DNA from: Avoscillospira sp045530865
GTDB lineage: Bacteria; Bacillota; Clostridia; Oscillospirales; Oscillospiraceae
DNA length: 31,393 nt
Assembly: GCA_045530865.1 (NCBI GenBank)
Contig: JAZSCX010000120.1
Coordinates: 1-31,393, forward strand
Direction of reading: 5' to 3'
Position 1 is the first letter of the stretch, and each line of letters starts with the position of its first letter. Position numbers and translations under genes: made by a program. The notes under the pieces were generated by a model. The model ran no database searches, was not told the origin of the DNA, and was given only the letters and a program-made list of their open reading frames with translations. Of this stretch, positions 24,354 to 31,201 are shown piece after piece.

Positions 24354-25352
24354 CTACGTGGCAGCAGTTTCAAGTGTCAGTTCTGACGAAATTTGGTCAA
24401 GCAATTCGTCCTTTGTGGGTACATAGATGATAGCCATCGCTTCCTCCTCTGACAGTTCGCCTGCCAGGTAGCGGTCTTTGGCATCGGTAGCCTTATCCCA
24501 CCACTGGTAGTATTCTGAACGTGTCAGATCGATAGGGGATGGTTTCTTATCCGGAGTAATGCGGTCAAGTCTGTGCAGAAGCATATCCTTTATTCTGTTG
24601 TACTCAGCAACTACCCGGATAGCCGCTGCCCGCTCCCGGTGACTCAGCTGCGGGGCAACCTCGCTGCAGGGCTTTCCGTTTCGCACTATCCGGTAGCAGT
24701 ATTTTGTTTTCTTCCTTGTCTTGGGCAGGAACACCCGGCCACAAAACTCGCACCGAGCCACATTGGGCTTGGATGCAAGAAAGTGCTGAAGTAAGAAATA
24801 ATAATATGTGTCTTCCGAGCGGAATAAGTACTGTGTTTCCAATTCCTCTTCCAGTGTGAATACGGTAGTCACCTGGGACTGGTAAAGATACGGATGCCTG
24901 GTCTTTGCCCGGATCGGTTTTCCAAGGCAGAGATTGTTCAGCACATGGTTGGTAAGGATCTGTGCTGTGTTTGCAGCGGTCAAACAGGAGATGGACGTCA
25001 TAGTGTTTTCTTTCAGCACGATGGGATCCCGTGAAGGTGGTGGTACTTCGTCCTCCAGTTTTGTCCGGCACAGTGCAGCATGAAGCGGATCATGTTCGGT
25101 CATCGCAATGAGATAGGTTTTGAAAACCTCTTGGAAATCCATATAGAGTCGTGGGTTAGTTTCAATCTGCTCTACCTTGTCCCAAAGCCACTGTGGGTCT
25201 TTCTCAATGTTGAACGGGATGACCTTTTCTGAAAACTGAATCAACTCCTCACCGATAGAAATGTCGTCCAGCTGTACCTCTCCAAAGATTGTGGAGAGGT
25301 GCTTTTTTATGATTCCCTTCTTTCCTAAAGTTACATATAGTCCTTCCCGCAT
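24354..25352 (-). CDS. DUF6076-like zinc-finger protein of an integrative element
   Basis: A 332-residue protein. A zinc finger CEFCGRVFLPKTRKKTKYC (C201, C204, C219) with a further Cys at 229 sits after a helical N-terminal region, in the manner of CGNR- and DUF6076-like proteins seen in Firmicute mobile elements. The C-terminus is helical, with EYYQWWDKATDAKDRYLAGELSEEEA split across two helices. It may bind DNA and regulate the element; that is inference. ATG 25352 has an excellent AAGGAGG site; an earlier in-frame start would run into the divergent gene's leader. It is transcribed away from the ATPase gene. Confidence 0.72.
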   Translation of the reverse strand: MREGLYVTLGKKGIIKKHLSTIFGEVQLDDISIGEELIQFSEKVIPFNIEKDPQWLWDKVEQIETNPRLYMDFQEVFKTYLIAMTEHDPLHAALCRTKLEDEVPPPSRDPIVLKENTMTSISCLTAANTAQILTNHVLNNLCLGKPIRAKTRHPYLYQSQVTTVFTLEEELETQYLFRSEDTYYYFLLQHFLASKPNVARCEFCGRVFLPKTRKKTKYCYRIVRNGKPCSEVAPQLSHRERAAAIRVVAEYNRIKDMLLHRLDRITPDKKPSPIDLTRSEYYQWWDKATDAKDRYLAGELSEEEAMAIIYVPTKDELLDQISSELTLETAAT

Positions 25353-25377
25353 AGTCTTTCCTCCTTTGTCTGTAATG

Positions 25378-25403
25378 GAACTTTTGTGATTTTGCGAAAG
25401 TTC
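25378..25403. promoter_or_regulatory. Inverted repeat in the divergent control region
   Basis: GAACTTT (25378-25384) and AAAGTTC (25397-25403) are perfect inverted copies 12 bases apart, and a second small palindrome, GAAAGTTCACTTTC (25396-25409), overlaps the right arm. The site lies between the divergent zinc-finger and ATPase genes, where an element regulator could act on both. No confident -10/-35 pair was identified here. Confidence 0.45.
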
Positions 25404-25539
25404 ACTTTCTGATGTACTTCCCAAAATCCCTTTGATAGAGTTTATCACGAAAGGAGGTTACGCCCATGTTGAAGAATGTCGAGAGGGAAAGGAGGTGTGC
25501 GAAATTTCTGCAACAGAAGTTGAACTGGAACTGGGAACG

Positions 25540-26475
25540 ATGGATCAGGTGGAGCTGCAGCAGGTACAGTGGCTCTGGGAACCGTACATACCCTTTGGGA
25601 AAATTGCGATTATCCAAGGTGATCCCGGTGAGGGTAAGACCACACTGGCTCTGCGGTTGGCGGCGGCCTGTTCTACGGGAGAACCGCTACCCGGTATGGA
25701 ACCGCTGGAACCCTTCAATGTGATCTACCAATCTGCCGAAGATGGTCTGGGCGACACCATCAAGCCCCGGCTGATGGAAGCAGGAGCGGATCAAAGCCGG
25801 ATATGGTATGTGAAAGAGGATAAGAAAGCTCTGACACTGATCGATAACCGCATTGAGGAAGCGATTTGTGAAGCCAACGCCCGGTTGATGATCCTGGACC
25901 CGGTACAGGGGTATCTGGACAGTGAGGTGGATATGAACCGTGCAAACGAAGTTCGGGATGTACTGCGCCAGATCGGTGCTGTGGCTGAACGCACCGGCTG
26001 TGCCATCGTCCTGACCGGACACCTGAACAAGGCAAAAGGCATCAGCAGTAAGTATCGCGGACTTGGGTCTATTGATTTCCGTGCGGTGGCCCGGAGTGTT
26101 CTGCTGGTGGGGAGTTTGCGGAATGATCCCAATGTGCGGATTATGGTACACGATAAATCTTCCCTGTCTCCCAATGGAAAGTCCCTGGCATTTGGGCTGG
26201 GAGATGAAGAGGGGTTCCGGTGGCTGGATGGTTACGAGGATGTATCTGCCGATGGTCTGCTGTGTGGTATATCCCCGGAATCTAAGGTAGCAACCGCAGA
26301 GGATCTGATCCTGGAGCTTCTGGCTGAGGGTGACGAAGTTCCCAGTGAAGAGATTTTCAAGAAAGCTCAGGAACGTGGGATCGGCGCACGCACTGTGAAT
26401 GCAGCGAAGAAGAAAATTCCCGGCATCCGGACCCGCAGGAGCGGAAATCACTGGTGCTGGAGCATGGAGGCTTGA
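25540..26475 (+). CDS. RecA-fold AAA ATPase of the mobile element (RepA/DnaB-helicase-like)
   Basis: The protein has 311 residues from ATG 25540. WLWEPYIPFGKIAIIQGDPGEGKTTLAL carries the Walker A motif at about residues 27-35; LMILDPVQGYL is the Walker B strand, and IVLTGHLNK a sensor-like strand. A short C-terminal winged-helix-like segment, IFKKAQERGIGARTVNAAKKK, follows. This matches AAA_25/RepA-like ATPases common in integrative elements, probably involved in element replication or maintenance. The start is uncertain: the frame is open from TTG 25432, GTG 25495 has GAGAGGG upstream, and the best ribosome site (AAAGGAGG, 25450-25457) points to an ATG at 25466 in another frame. I chose 25540 from remembered family length. 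Confidence 0.8.
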   Translation: MDQVELQQVQWLWEPYIPFGKIAIIQGDPGEGKTTLALRLAAACSTGEPLPGMEPLEPFNVIYQSAEDGLGDTIKPRLMEAGADQSRIWYVKEDKKALTLIDNRIEEAICEANARLMILDPVQGYLDSEVDMNRANEVRDVLRQIGAVAERTGCAIVLTGHLNKAKGISSKYRGLGSIDFRAVARSVLLVGSLRNDPNVRIMVHDKSSLSPNGKSLAFGLGDEEGFRWLDGYEDVSADGLLCGISPESKVATAEDLILELLAEGDEVPSEEIFKKAQERGIGARTVNAAKKKIPGIRTRRSGNHWCWSMEA

Positions 26476-26476
26476 A

Positions 26477-26575
26477 GGATGCAACATTGCAGAGTGTACC
26501 GGCTACATCCTTTAAGATTGCAAACTTGCACCCAATAAGAAGACTGCACCCGGGAGTCATTGCATTGTTGCATCC
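26477..26575. repeat. Spaced 15-base inverted repeat with a cluster of TTGCA words
   Basis: GGATGCAACATTGCA (26477-26491) is inverted at 26561-26575 with one mismatch. Between and within the arms, TTGCA or its complement recurs several times, including near 26516, 26525 and 26559. It begins two bases after the ATPase stop codon. It could be a binding array for a replication or mobilisation protein, or the arms of an RNA structure; neither is shown. Confidence 0.5.
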
Positions 26576-26619
26576 TTGACATCTACCCACAGAAAGCAAC
26601 TGTGACCCACTGTTGGAGC

Positions 26620-26960
26620 CGTAGCGAGCGATTTGTGGACTTTTTGAAGCGAGGTAGGGTAGTAACCTCACCCCAGAGGAAAAAGCCGAGGTTAGCCCCA
26701 GTTTGGCGGGTTTTTCAAAGGAACTCTAAAACTTATGCCGTAAAAATTGAAAACCCGCCCGTAGGCGTCAAGACACCCAGATCACATGAACGGGGCCCCC
26801 ATAAAGTCAATCGGACTTTATGGGGAGAGGAGGAGCACGGATACAGGCGGAATTATCCCGACGAGGGGAAATGGAGCGATGTACCCGTCGCTCCGACGAC
26901 GGGGCAAGCAGAGCGCCCGGCTGTCCGCCTGCCGCACCCCCTGCCCCTGAAGGGGAGAAC
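26620..26960 (+). other. Probable transfer origin (oriT) region, non-coding
   Basis: The 535 bases between the ATPase gene and mobC hold no credible gene but many inverted repeats. The clearest is CCCCATAAAGTC (26797-26808) with GACTTTATGGGG (26814-26825), perfect over 12 bp. Others are GGCGGGTTTTTCAA (26705-26718) with TTGAAAACCCGCC (26747-26759), GGAGCGA/TCGCTCC (26873-26894), CCCGTCG/CGACGGG (26884-26903) and CCCCT/AGGGG (26944-26955). Position immediately upstream of mobC and the relaxase is where MobP-type elements keep oriT. The nick site cannot be fixed from sequence alone. Confidence 0.6.
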
Positions 26961-27010
26961 CGGGCGGAAGCCCAGACCCACTTTTAAGCATTTACCAAGG
27001 GAGGAATCCT

Positions 27011-27337
27011 ATGCCTGAAAACCGAAAACGAAACGTAACCCTGACCATCCGGGTAACTCCCGGTGAAAAAGACGCCATCCTGCGAAAAGCCAAACAGGCG
27101 GATATGAGCCTGTCGGACTACCTTGTGACATCGGCATTGAGTACGCAAATTTACGTAGCTGAGGATCTGAAGCCTGCCCTGACGGAACTAAAGCGGATCG
27201 GCAACAACCTGAACCAGATCACCACCAAGATCAATGTGGGAGCCTTCAAGTCCTACAATTTCAGCGAAGTGATTGACTGGCAGTCCCGGCTCTATGAGGA
27301 GCTGATCCGCATCGGAGGTAAGGGTTGGCAACTGTAA
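27011..27337 (+). CDS. mobC: MobC-like relaxosome accessory protein
   Basis: A 108-residue protein. The N-terminus RNVTLTIRVTPGEKDAILRKAKQADMSLSDYLV is a ribbon-helix-helix DNA-binding unit, and TELKRIGNNLNQITTKINVGAF is the hallmark C-terminal MobC segment (PF05713). It would bind oriT next to it and help the relaxase nick DNA. AAGGGAGGAATCCT precedes the ATG. It overlaps the relaxase gene by 13 bases. Confidence 0.9.
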   Translation: MPENRKRNVTLTIRVTPGEKDAILRKAKQADMSLSDYLVTSALSTQIYVAEDLKPALTELKRIGNNLNQITTKINVGAFKSYNFSEVIDWQSRLYEELIRIGGKGWQL

Positions 27338-28818
27338 CCTACATCAAGGAAACCAAACAGCACGTCAGCGCAATGAAGGCGGTGATGCGGTACTGCCAGC
27401 GGGAGGACAAGACCACTGATCCGAAAACCGGTGTCCGTTATGTGACCGGGCTGAACTGCAACGGCGCCAATTCCTTCACAGAATTTCTCGCCACCAAGAC
27501 CGCCTACAACAAGCTGGACGGCATCAATTTCTACCAATACGTTCAGTCCTTTTCTCCCAACGAGAACATCAGCTACGAGCAGGCACACACCATCGGTCTG
27601 GAGTTTGCCGCCAAAGCCTGGCCGGGGCATGAAGTGCAGGTGACCACCCACTGCGATGCCCAGCATGTCCATACCCACTTTCTGATCAACTCCGTCAGCT
27701 TTGAAACAGGGACGAAGCTCCGCCAGACCCCCACCACCCTGCGGCAACTCCGGCAGGTCAGCGACGAGATCTGCATGGAACACAAACTCACCGTTCTGCC
27801 CACCTATAAGCGGGGCGGACGAAAGATGAGCAACCGGGAATACCGGGCAGCCAAGAAATTGCAGAGCTGGAAACTGAAGCTCATGTTCGACATTGGAAAT
27901 GCCATGAAAACCAGTGTGAACCGGGAGGATTTCATCCAGCAGATGCAGCGGCGGGGGTACGAAGTCTGGTGGAGCGATGAACGGAAATATATCACCTACA
28001 CCTGTCCCAACGGGATGAAGTGCCGGTGCAACAAATTACACTATGACAAATACTTAAAGGAGAATCTTGAACATGAGTTTGAACAACGAAAGCAAATCCT
28101 CGCTGGATTCGTTTATGGAGGATCTGGTGAGAATGAACGGGGAAGCTATGGCGGTGCTGGAGGAGGTTCCCTACCAGCCCATCGTCTACGCAGCACCCAA
28201 GGAATGGGTGGAGAGCGGGAAGACGCTGCTGGAGAACGCAGTGCAGTTCCAGCCCACCCTGTACAGGAAGATTTCGATGCTCGCAACCCAGGAGGGGTTG
28301 CAGCATCAGGAGGTGCAGTTGAAGGCCGATCTGGAAGTAGCGAAGCGGGAGATTCTGAAAGAATTCGGGGAACTGAAAAAACAGGTTGGGAGCGCGAAAG
28401 AGAGTATTTCTACCTCCATGTCCAAGGAGCACACCAACGCCGTGAACGCAATCAAGGAAGAGTACGAAACGCAGCAGACGAAAAGAAACCGGCTTATGTG
28501 GATCACAATCTCGGCCTCGGCGGTGCTGTCGGGGCTGGTATCCGGGCTGTGTCTGCTCTTGGTCGGCTGACGGAGGATGACGATTCCGACGATCCGGAAG
28601 AGCAGAAGCGCAAGTACGAAGCCCAGCAGGCTGCCGACAATGTGGGCGCAGTGCTGGGACTGGCGATAGGAGCCATAGAAACATTTACAAATAATAATCA
28701 ATCCCTCACTCAGAAACCCGATGAAGATCAGCAAATCGAGGAGGAAGAAGAATTCAACGAATTCCTCGCCGGTCTGGATGAGGAATATGCGTATGAAGAA
28801 CAGCAGCAGCTGATGTAA
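27325..28818 (+). CDS. MobP-type relaxase (MobA/VirD2-like)
   Basis: The protein has 497 residues and starts at TTG 27325 behind CGGAGG. The relaxase domain covers residues 1-240. AVMRYCQRE holds the likely nicking Tyr at 23; SYEQAHTIGLEFAAKAWPG is motif II; and THCDAQHVHTHFLINSV gives the metal-binding histidines H114, H116 and H118 (PF03432). It should nick oriT and pilot the strand through a conjugation channel supplied by another element, since no coupling protein or type IV secretion gene is present. Residues about 250-415 are low-complexity and rich in Gly, Arg, Ser and Glu, exactly where a second gene is encoded in another frame. The tail after 415 becomes acidic and protein-like again. 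Confidence 0.92.
   Translation: MATVTYIKETKQHVSAMKAVMRYCQREDKTTDPKTGVRYVTGLNCNGANSFTEFLATKTAYNKLDGINFYQYVQSFSPNENISYEQAHTIGLEFAAKAWPGHEVQVTTHCDAQHVHTHFLINSVSFETGTKLRQTPTTLRQLRQVSDEICMEHKLTVLPTYKRGGRKMSNREYRAAKKLQSWKLKLMFDIGNAMKTSVNREDFIQQMQRRGYEVWWSDERKYITYTCPNGMKCRCNKLHYDKYLKENLEHEFEQRKQILAGFVYGGSGENERGSYGGAGGGSLPAHRLRSTQGMGGEREDAAGERSAVPAHPVQEDFDARNPGGVAASGGAVEGRSGSSEAGDSERIRGTEKTGWEREREYFYLHVQGAHQRRERNQGRVRNAADEKKPAYVDHNLGLGGAVGAGIRAVSALGRLTEDDDSDDPEEQKRKYEAQQAADNVGAVLGLAIGAIETFTNNNQSLTQKPDEDQQIEEEEEFNEFLAGLDEEYAYEEQQQLM
28073..28570 (+). CDS. MobB-like coiled-coil membrane protein overprinted within the relaxase gene
   Basis: This 165-residue frame lies wholly inside the relaxase gene, in the +1 frame. 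It begins MSLNNESKSSLDSFMEDLVRM. A long helical, coiled-coil-prone middle follows (EVQLKADLEVAKREILKEF, LKKQVGSAKES, VNAIKEEYETQQ), and one C-terminal membrane helix, LMWITISASAVLSGLVSGLCLLLVG, is split after a basic cluster. AAAGGAGAA at 28056-28064 precedes ATG 28073 (a TTG at 28067 is possible). The relaxase frame here reads as low-complexity while this frame reads as an ordinary protein, so this frame is under stronger constraint. MobB proteins of ColE1-type plasmids likewise overlap mobA and have a membrane helix; the kinship here is by analogy. Confidence 0.8.
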   Translation: MSLNNESKSSLDSFMEDLVRMNGEAMAVLEEVPYQPIVYAAPKEWVESGKTLLENAVQFQPTLYRKISMLATQEGLQHQEVQLKADLEVAKREILKEFGELKKQVGSAKESISTSMSKEHTNAVNAIKEEYETQQTKRNRLMWITISASAVLSGLVSGLCLLLVG

Positions 28819-28846
28819 CCTGCTGCGCACCAGAGAGGAGGTACAA

Positions 28847-29044
28847 ATGAAACGAGAAGTTCCCATCTGGGAGAAAAGCAATTTGACCCTGGAGGAGGCG
28901 GCGGCCTATTCCGGCATTGGCATCAACAAACTCCGGGAAATCAGCAACGAGGAGTCCTGCCCCTTCGTACTGTGGGTGGGCACCAAGCGGCTGATCAAGC
29001 GCCGGCGGCTGGATGCCTACCTGGAAAGGGCCTATTCCATCTGA
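28847..29044 (+). CDS. xis: Tn916-type excisionase
   Basis: A 65-residue protein, MKREVPIWEKSNLTLEEAAA onward, with GIGINKLREISNEE as a winged-helix recognition segment and WVGTKRLIKRRRLDAYLE as the wing and final helix. Length and the PIWEK-LT-EEA pattern match Tn916 Xis (PF09035). It would bind element ends and favour excision by the integrase encoded 106 bases downstream. AGAGAGGAGG upstream supports the start. Confidence 0.92.
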   Translation: MKREVPIWEKSNLTLEEAAAYSGIGINKLREISNEESCPFVLWVGTKRLIKRRRLDAYLERAYSI

Positions 29045-29138
29045 AAATGCAGGAAAGTCACATTCCCGTATAGCAAAAGGGGCTCCGGTGTGATACAATA
29101 CTCCTGTCATATTGAGGCTCCTTTCGGCGCATTTTCAG
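29041..29138. promoter_or_regulatory. xis-int junction with a perfect 10-bp inverted repeat
   Basis: CTGAAAATGC (29041-29050), which includes the xis stop codon, is perfectly inverted at 29129-29138, just before the integrase ribosome site. Between the arms is TACAAT at 29093-29098, a possible -10 box. Paired RNA arms would bring the xis end and int leader together and could regulate int translation or act as a protein-binding pair. Confidence 0.5.
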
Positions 29139-29150
29139 AAAGGAGCAACT

Positions 29151-30437
29151 ATGCCGAGAAAAAACAACACAGCAAAACGCAAGGACAGCAAGGGCCGTCT
29201 CCTGAGAACGGGAGAGGGTCAGCGCAAGGACGGCACCTACGACTACCGCTACACGGACAAGGATCATGTCCGCCACAGCATCTATGCCCCCACCCTGGAG
29301 GAGCTCCGCCGGAAGGTGGACGAGCTGAATGCCTGCAAAACCCTGGGCATGGAGGAGTGCACCAGCGTGGAGGAGCTTCGGAAGAAGGAAGCGGAGCTGC
29401 TGATCTGCGCCGCCATGGGCATCGACCTGACTAAGGGAAACATCACGGTCATCGATCTGGTGGAGCGCTACGTCAGGCAGAAGCGCAACGTCCGCTACAA
29501 CACCCAGACGGGCTACCGCTTCGTGCTGGGGGTCCTTCACAAGTACGACTTCGGCGACCGGATCATCCGGGACCTCCGGGTCAGCGACGCCAAGGAATGG
29601 CTCATCCGGCTCTTCGATGACGGCTATTCCTGGAACACCATCGCATCCGTCCGGGGTGTGCTGCGGCCCGCCTTCCAGATGGCCTTCACCGAGGAGATCA
29701 TCCGGCGCAATCCCTTCGATTTCCGTCTGGACTTCCTGCCCAACAACACGGTCAGGCGGGCGGCACTGACGGAAAGGCAGCAGAAGCAGTTCCTGGATTT
29801 TGTTGCCCAGGACGACTACTGCCGCAAGTACCTGGACGAGATCATCGTGCTGCTGGGCACCGGAATGCGGGTCAGCGAGTTCTGCGGCCTGACCATCAGC
29901 GATCTGGACTTCGAGAACCGCCGGATCCGGGTGGACCATCAGCTGGTCTGGGACCGCAGCTGCAAGCGGTATGTGGAGAAAACCAAGACCGAAGCCGGCT
30001 GCCGCTTCATTCCCATGGATGACGACGTGATGCGAAGTCTGCACAACATCCTGGCCAACCGCCCCAGGCCCCGGAAGGAATGGATGGTGGACGGCTACAC
30101 GGGCTTCCTGCTGCTGGATCAGAACGGCAGTCCCAAGGTGGCCCTGCACATCGAGCACGTGGTCCGCCGGATCTGGGAAAAGTACAACGACACCCATGTG
30201 ATCCCCCTGCCCAAGATCAGCCCCCACGTATTTCGCCACACCTTCTGCACCAACATGGCCAACGCCGGGATGGATCTGAAGAGCTTGCAGTACCTGATGG
30301 GCCACTCGGATGTGTCGGTGACCCTGAACGTCTACACCCACACGGAATATGCCAAGGCTGAGGCGGCCATGGCAAAGGTGCGCAGCTTCACGGACATCCA
30401 GCTGCCCCAAGCCGCCCGGCTGCGGAGGCTGGGCTGA
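29151..30437 (+). CDS. int: Tn916-type tyrosine integrase
   Basis: The protein has 428 residues. The N-terminal arm-binding domain reads GRLLRTGEGQRKDGTYDYRY, like Tn916 Int. The catalytic domain has R240 in GTGMRVSEFCGLT, K278 in the beta-hairpin, H359-x-x-R362 in HVFRHTFCTN, H385 in LMGHSDVSV and nucleophile Y395 in TLNVYTH, so all catalytic residues are present and the enzyme should be active. ATG 29151 follows AGAAAGGAGCAACT. A stretch near residues 65-95 (TLGMEECTSVEELRKKEAEL) has no counterpart I recall in Tn916 Int. It is the last gene of the element, beside the phosphatase gene. Confidence 0.95.
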   Translation: MPRKNNTAKRKDSKGRLLRTGEGQRKDGTYDYRYTDKDHVRHSIYAPTLEELRRKVDELNACKTLGMEECTSVEELRKKEAELLICAAMGIDLTKGNITVIDLVERYVRQKRNVRYNTQTGYRFVLGVLHKYDFGDRIIRDLRVSDAKEWLIRLFDDGYSWNTIASVRGVLRPAFQMAFTEEIIRRNPFDFRLDFLPNNTVRRAALTERQQKQFLDFVAQDDYCRKYLDEIIVLLGTGMRVSEFCGLTISDLDFENRRIRVDHQLVWDRSCKRYVEKTKTEAGCRFIPMDDDVMRSLHNILANRPRPRKEWMVDGYTGFLLLDQNGSPKVALHIEHVVRRIWEKYNDTHVIPLPKISPHVFRHTFCTNMANAGMDLKSLQYLMGHSDVSVTLNVYTHTEYAKAEAAMAKVRSFTDIQLPQAARLRRLG

Positions 30438-30509
30438 GAGAACCCACGCCGGTTTCACACCAAAAACGCGGAAACGGGCGGAGAATTACGTAGAGTCACG
30501 AAAACCCGA

Positions 30510-30549
30510 AAAGTTCTTACGCCAGCAAACTCGGCGTTTTCCGAACTTT
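30510..30549. repeat. Nested inverted repeats between int and the phosphatase gene
   Basis: The outer arms AAAGTTC (30510-30516) and GAACTTT (30543-30549) enclose the inner arms ACGCC (30519-30523) and GGCGT (30533-30537). The inner stem is followed by TTTT, so it may be a weak terminator for int. The region is also where the right end of the element must lie. Confidence 0.45.
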
Positions 30550-30573
30550 GAAGGCTTATAAAGAGGTATAAAT

Positions 30574-31026
30574 ATGGTAAAAATCCTGTTTTTGTGCCAC
30601 GGCAATATCTGTCGCAGTCCCATAGCAGAGTTCATTATGAAAGATCTGGTTAAGAAAGCCGGTTTGGAACACCGGTTTGAGATTGCATCAGCCGCCGTCA
30701 GCCGGGAGGAGCTGGGCAACCCGGTCTATCCCCCTGCCAGAAGAAAACTGGCCGAGCACGGCATCCGCTGCGACGGGAAGACCGCCCGTCAGGTTACAAC
30801 TGCCGACTATGCAAACTACGATTATTTGGTCTGCATGGACCGCTCCAATCTCCGTCTGCTGGATCGGATCATCGGCAGTGACCCTGAAGGCAAGGTCTCT
30901 CTCCTGCTGGATCATGCCGGCATCCATCGGGACGTTGCCGATCCATGGTACACCGGCGACTTCGAGGCCACCTGGAAGGACGTCCTGATCGGCTGCACTG
31001 CCCTGCTGCAACAGGTAACTGCATAG
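30574..31026 (+). CDS. Low-molecular-weight protein tyrosine phosphatase
   Basis: A 150-residue enzyme with the P-loop LCHGNICRSP (catalytic C8, R14, S15) at the N-terminus and the general acid D123 in VADPWYTGDF. This is full length for the family. In bacteria such enzymes often sit beside capsule or exopolysaccharide genes and reverse phosphorylation of the tyrosine kinases that control polymer length; no such kinase is visible in this window. The leader and first codons are duplicated, decayed, at 79-139. A strong terminator follows the stop codon. Confidence 0.93.
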   Translation: MVKILFLCHGNICRSPIAEFIMKDLVKKAGLEHRFEIASAAVSREELGNPVYPPARRKLAEHGIRCDGKTARQVTTADYANYDYLVCMDRSNLRLLDRIIGSDPEGKVSLLLDHAGIHRDVADPWYTGDFEATWKDVLIGCTALLQQVTA

Positions 31027-31028
31027 CA

Positions 31029-31070
31029 AAAAGCCGAAAACGTTTCGTTTCCGAAATGTTTTCGGCTTTT
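31029..31070 (+). terminator. Strong intrinsic terminator
   Basis: AAAAGCCGAAAACGTTTCG (31029-31047) pairs with 31052-31070 over 19 positions with one G-T wobble and a TTTC loop. It ends in CTTTT. It follows the phosphatase stop codon by three bases. The A-rich left arm could make it work in both directions. Confidence 0.88.
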
Positions 31071-31135
31071 GATATCTGACCAGTGCTTCGAAATCGTCAA
31101 TTATTAAAAAATGGTGAAAAACGAAGGCCGTCCTA

Positions 31136-31164
31136 TTGTGTTCATATCTGTCAACTGGTATAAT
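31136..31164 (+). promoter_or_regulatory. Promoter for the cysteine-rich protein gene
   Basis: A perfect TATAAT at 31159-31164 lies 17 bases after TTGTGT (31136-31141), a weak -35 box. It is followed after about 30 bases by the ribosome site AAGGAGGG and the start of the next gene, which therefore has its own promoter beyond the terminator. Confidence 0.65.
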
Positions 31165-31201
31165 AGAAGCGCACATAAAATATAAAGATAAGGAGGGTAT
31201 T

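Noticed and set aside
25466..25723. An 85-codon frame overlapping the ATPase start
   Set aside because: The ribosome site is excellent but the Trp/Arg-rich translation after about 15 codons looks like an out-of-frame reading of the ATPase. I kept the start-site conflict as a finding instead of calling a gene.
26576..26604. A perfect TTGACA as a possible promoter for mobC
   Set aside because: No -10-like sequence occurs at 16-18 bases downstream.
26560..27018. A 152-codon plus-strand frame upstream of mobC
   Set aside because: It crosses all the inverted repeats of the oriT-like region, is very rich in Arg, Pro and His, and has no convincing ribosome site.
29058..30458. A 466-codon minus-strand frame opposite the integrase gene
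   Set aside because: The plus-strand frame has every tyrosine-integrase catalytic residue; the minus frame is a low-information shadow rich in Val, Gln, His and Pro.
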